Shown here in pieces: positions 62,223-64,000 of a stretch of DNA of 64,000 bases. The number at the start of each line of letters is the position of its first letter. The stretch's first letter is position 1. The translations under genes were made by a program, and so were the position numbers. Source of the stretch: Lachnospiraceae bacterium (GTDB taxonomy: Bacteria; Bacillota; Clostridia; Lachnospirales; Lachnospiraceae). The notes under the pieces were generated by a model that saw nothing but the letters and a program-made list of their open reading frames with translations, was not told the DNA's origin and searched no databases. The DNA lies in assembly GCA_017552985.1 (NCBI GenBank), contig JAFZNO010000132.1, positions 1-64,000 on the forward strand. Reading direction: 5' to 3'.

Positions 62223-63092
62223 TTAACATAGCTTTGTCAGCCAATCAATGGCATTCTCAAAGTTTTCTGCCCCCAGCGCAAAATGCGAAGCCTTGGGATT
62301 TAACGACGTGATCTTTTCAAATGCGCTCTGAAATAAGCTAGGATAACTTTCTGCCGTTCCAAGCTCTATGACGACAAGATTTCTGCTCATGCTGCCGTAC
62401 AGCCATTTTGCATAATGATCCCAGTCCTTTAAGTATCCCTTTTCATCATATTTCGTTGCCTGAAGAACGTTAAAAACCATATCGCCTCCGCAACGTTCAC
62501 ACTTTCCAAGGATCTTCCGCAGATCGTTTTCCAAACCCTTTACCGCTCCTCCGACTGCTTCTTTTTTCTGGATCATTTTCATGGCCATCCTAACTTCCGG
62601 CGGTACGTGCTCCGCGTCTCCGCGCAGGAAATCCTTCACTTCCCCTGACGCCTTCTCAAAGTTTTCAAAAGCACGAACGATCTCTGCTTCCTCTTCTTTT
62701 GTCAGTTCCAAAACTTCGTCCTCACAGCCGTTCTCACATTGCTTTTTACGGACGCAGCCGCATGGCATTACAAGCCGCCCTTCCCGCCATTTTGTTTTGC
62801 TGATCATTTTACTTTGGCTGACGGAAAGAATATAATAATTCTTTTTTCCAAGAAGCTCTGCCAGATTCCCCAAGGATTTTTGCATCTTTTCCCTTCTCTC
62901 AACCGCCTCTTTCGACGCGTCATATGATCTAAATGCGGGAATGATCCATTTCAGGTTCTGAGCCGTCATTTCACTTTCGGCAAAAATGGCATTTTCAGAT
63001 CCATTGATCCGGTCAAATTCTTCACCGAGCCCAATGAGCACCATGTCAGCTTCCCTTATTTTTGTAGCATAAATCTCTTCTAAATTATTCAC
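62223..63092 (-). CDS. Divergent Sir2-like Cys-rich protein
   Basis: 289 residues. The N-terminal ADMVLIGLGEEFDRINGS recalls the nucleotide-binding loop of Sir2-fold proteins, and near the C-terminus LVVIELGTAESYPSLFQ resembles the second half of that fold. Between lie two Cys clusters (CGC...CENGC and CERCGGD) that could bind zinc. The usual sirtuin catalytic His is not obvious. The whole is a low-confidence match; activity as an NAD-dependent deacylase or an NADase-like domain is not shown. It sits between hisH and cheV. Confidence 0.6.
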   Translation of the reverse strand: MNNLEEIYATKIREADMVLIGLGEEFDRINGSENAIFAESEMTAQNLKWIIPAFRSYDASKEAVERREKMQKSLGNLAELLGKKNYYILSVSQSKMISKTKWREGRLVMPCGCVRKKQCENGCEDEVLELTKEEEAEIVRAFENFEKASGEVKDFLRGDAEHVPPEVRMAMKMIQKKEAVGGAVKGLENDLRKILGKCERCGGDMVFNVLQATKYDEKGYLKDWDHYAKWLYGSMSRNLVVIELGTAESYPSLFQSAFEKITSLNPKASHFALGAENFENAIDWLTKLC

Positions 63093-63107
63093 GCTTATAC
63101 TCCCTAC

Positions 63108-63134
63108 GAAAAACAGCCGGGAAGATTCCCGGCC
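63108..63134 (-). terminator. Rho-independent terminator of cheV
   Basis: Perfect arms GCCGGGAA (63116-63123) and TTCCCGGC (63126-63133) with a 2-base loop as drawn (probably opened to 4), followed on the minus strand by TGTTTTTCG. It begins 5 bases past the cheV stop. Confidence 0.88.
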
Positions 63135-63138
63135 GTCT

Positions 63139-64000
63139 TTAATCCTCCAGTTGATACTTTTCTACCAAAGCATCCATGACTTTCACTAAATTTCCCACTT
63201 CCGGCTTCGACAACTGCGCATCTGCGCCAAGCGCCGCGCCCTTTCTCTTCATGTCATCATTGACCAGCGAAGAAAAGATCACCACCGGAATGTTCGCCGT
63301 CGCCTCATCACTCTTTATAAGCTTCGTCAATCTGTGCCCGTCCATCATCGGCATCTCGATGTCCGTGATAACGCATCTGACGTTTTCTTTAAGAGAACCT
63401 TCCGCTTTGCATTTACATATCACGTCATAAGCCTGTTGTCCGTTTTCCGTATGAATTAAATTGACGTATCCTGCTTTTTTCAAGGATTCCACGATCAGTT
63501 TATTTAAGAGAGGAGAATCCTCCGCGATCAAAATGGGAACGTTTCTTTGCCTTCTCTCACCCAGCGCATCGATCTCTGAAATCTTAAGCCCCGTCTCTGG
63601 ATTAATGTCACTGATGATCTTTTCAAAATCCAAGATGATGATCAAATGATCATCGCGCTTTATAACACCATTAATAATACTGTCCTCTAAGGAACCAAAG
63701 GATTTGTCCGGTCTGTTGATCTCGGTCCAGGACACTCTGTGGATCCCCAACACGTTCTCAACGTGAAAAGCCATGTTCAGCTTATTAAAGTTTGTTATGA
63801 TAAACATGCCTCCTACGGGACCATCCATAAAACCAAGGCAATTCGAAAGGTCGATCGCAGTGATCATCACTTCCCTTGGCATAAAAATGCCTTCAATGCT
63901 GGGATGACTGTTCGGAATGGGCGTTACGCGCTCGTACGGCACGATCTCTCGAACCTTTGCCACGTTGATTCCATAAGAATAACCATTTAATACAAATTCA
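63139..64000 (-). CDS. cheV: Chemotaxis protein CheV (5' end outside window)
   Basis: A CheW-like domain (NVAKVREIVPYERVTPIPNSHPSIEGIF) followed by a response-regulator receiver domain with AEDSPLLNKL, the phosphoacceptor Asp in CVITDIEMPMMDGH and the conserved Lys in KPEVG. It couples chemoreceptors to CheA and tunes adaptation by phosphorylation. The frame remains open to 64000 (EFVLNGYSYGIN before NVAKV), so the N-terminus lies beyond the window and the apparent GTG at 63963 is internal. Confidence 0.94.
   Translation of the reverse strand, partial: EFVLNGYSYGINVAKVREIVPYERVTPIPNSHPSIEGIFMPREVMITAIDLSNCLGFMDGPVGGMFIITNFNKLNMAFHVENVLGIHRVSWTEINRPDKSFGSLEDSIINGVIKRDDHLIIILDFEKIISDINPETGLKISEIDALGERRQRNVPILIAEDSPLLNKLIVESLKKAGYVNLIHTENGQQAYDVICKCKAEGSLKENVRCVITDIEMPMMDGHRLTKLIKSDEATANIPVVIFSSLVNDDMKRKGAALGADAQLSKPEVGNLVKVMDALVEKYQLED

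Overview
This window reads as a chromosomal segment of an anaerobic Clostridia species, most likely a Lachnospiraceae member of the Butyrivibrio/Roseburia/Lachnospira type. The evidence is the acetate pathway pair pta-ackA, the rnc-smc and plsX-acpP blocks in Firmicutes order, Gram-positive ribosome binding sites (AGGAGG), strong TTGACA-17-TATAAT promoters, and a Clostridia-type type IV pilus locus with a fused PilM-PilN protein. This placement is inferred from gene content; no database search was possible. Almost every gene is on the minus strand. The only plus-strand gene is tmcAL (17292-18530).

Layout, left to right. 146-3556: a four-gene NAD salvage operon (nrtR-like regulator, nicotinamidase, nicotinate phosphoribosyltransferase, NAD synthetase) behind a strong promoter whose -10 box lies in an inverted repeat. 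3682-3753: tRNA-Glu with its own promoter and terminator. 3840-7478: yitT, threonine dehydratase, ftsY. 7535-8070: about 0.5 kb without a gene, filled by a 25-bp tandem repeat and a 148-bp imperfect palindrome. 8072-13624: smc, rnc, acpP, plsX. 13782-14495: rpmF and yceD. 14559-17102: ackA and pta, separated by two sets of short repeats. 17292-20320: tmcAL, the DUF711/UPF0210 protein and its ACT-domain partner.

20403-28032: a surface-glycan or glycolipid locus with two paralogous DE-motif membrane glycosyltransferase-like proteins flanking a UDP-galactopyranose-mutase-like flavoenzyme, a 746-residue polytopic protein, and the wreck of an acyltransferase gene. 28120-34879: a probable operon of NYN/OST-HTH protein, zinc-finger membrane protein, polA, coaE, two small membrane proteins and the WalJ/YycJ metallo-hydrolase. 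35054-36712: a protein with a PH-like head, a Pro/Ala linker and eight SHOCT-like helical hairpins.

37037-55684: a complete type IV pilus operon in the order pilB, pilT, pilC, pilA, pilD, pilMN, pilO, four minor pilins, then a 1750-residue secreted protein. The secreted protein sits where PilY1 sits in proteobacterial minor-pilin operons and carries an EF-hand-like calcium loop. PilB has two N-terminal repeats matching the c-di-GMP-binding MshEN pattern, and the 784-residue PilX/GspK-like minor pilin lacks Glu5. I consider this the most interesting system in the window.

56088-64000: tRNA-Leu(CAA), a chemoreceptor without an obvious ligand domain, an S66 peptidase, a diaminopimelate-type decarboxylase, ung, hisF, hisH, a divergent Sir2-like Cys-rich protein, and a CheV gene cut by the window edge. 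A chemoreceptor and CheV within 8 kb upstream of the pilus operon hint at pilus-based or flagellar taxis, but no other che genes are present here.
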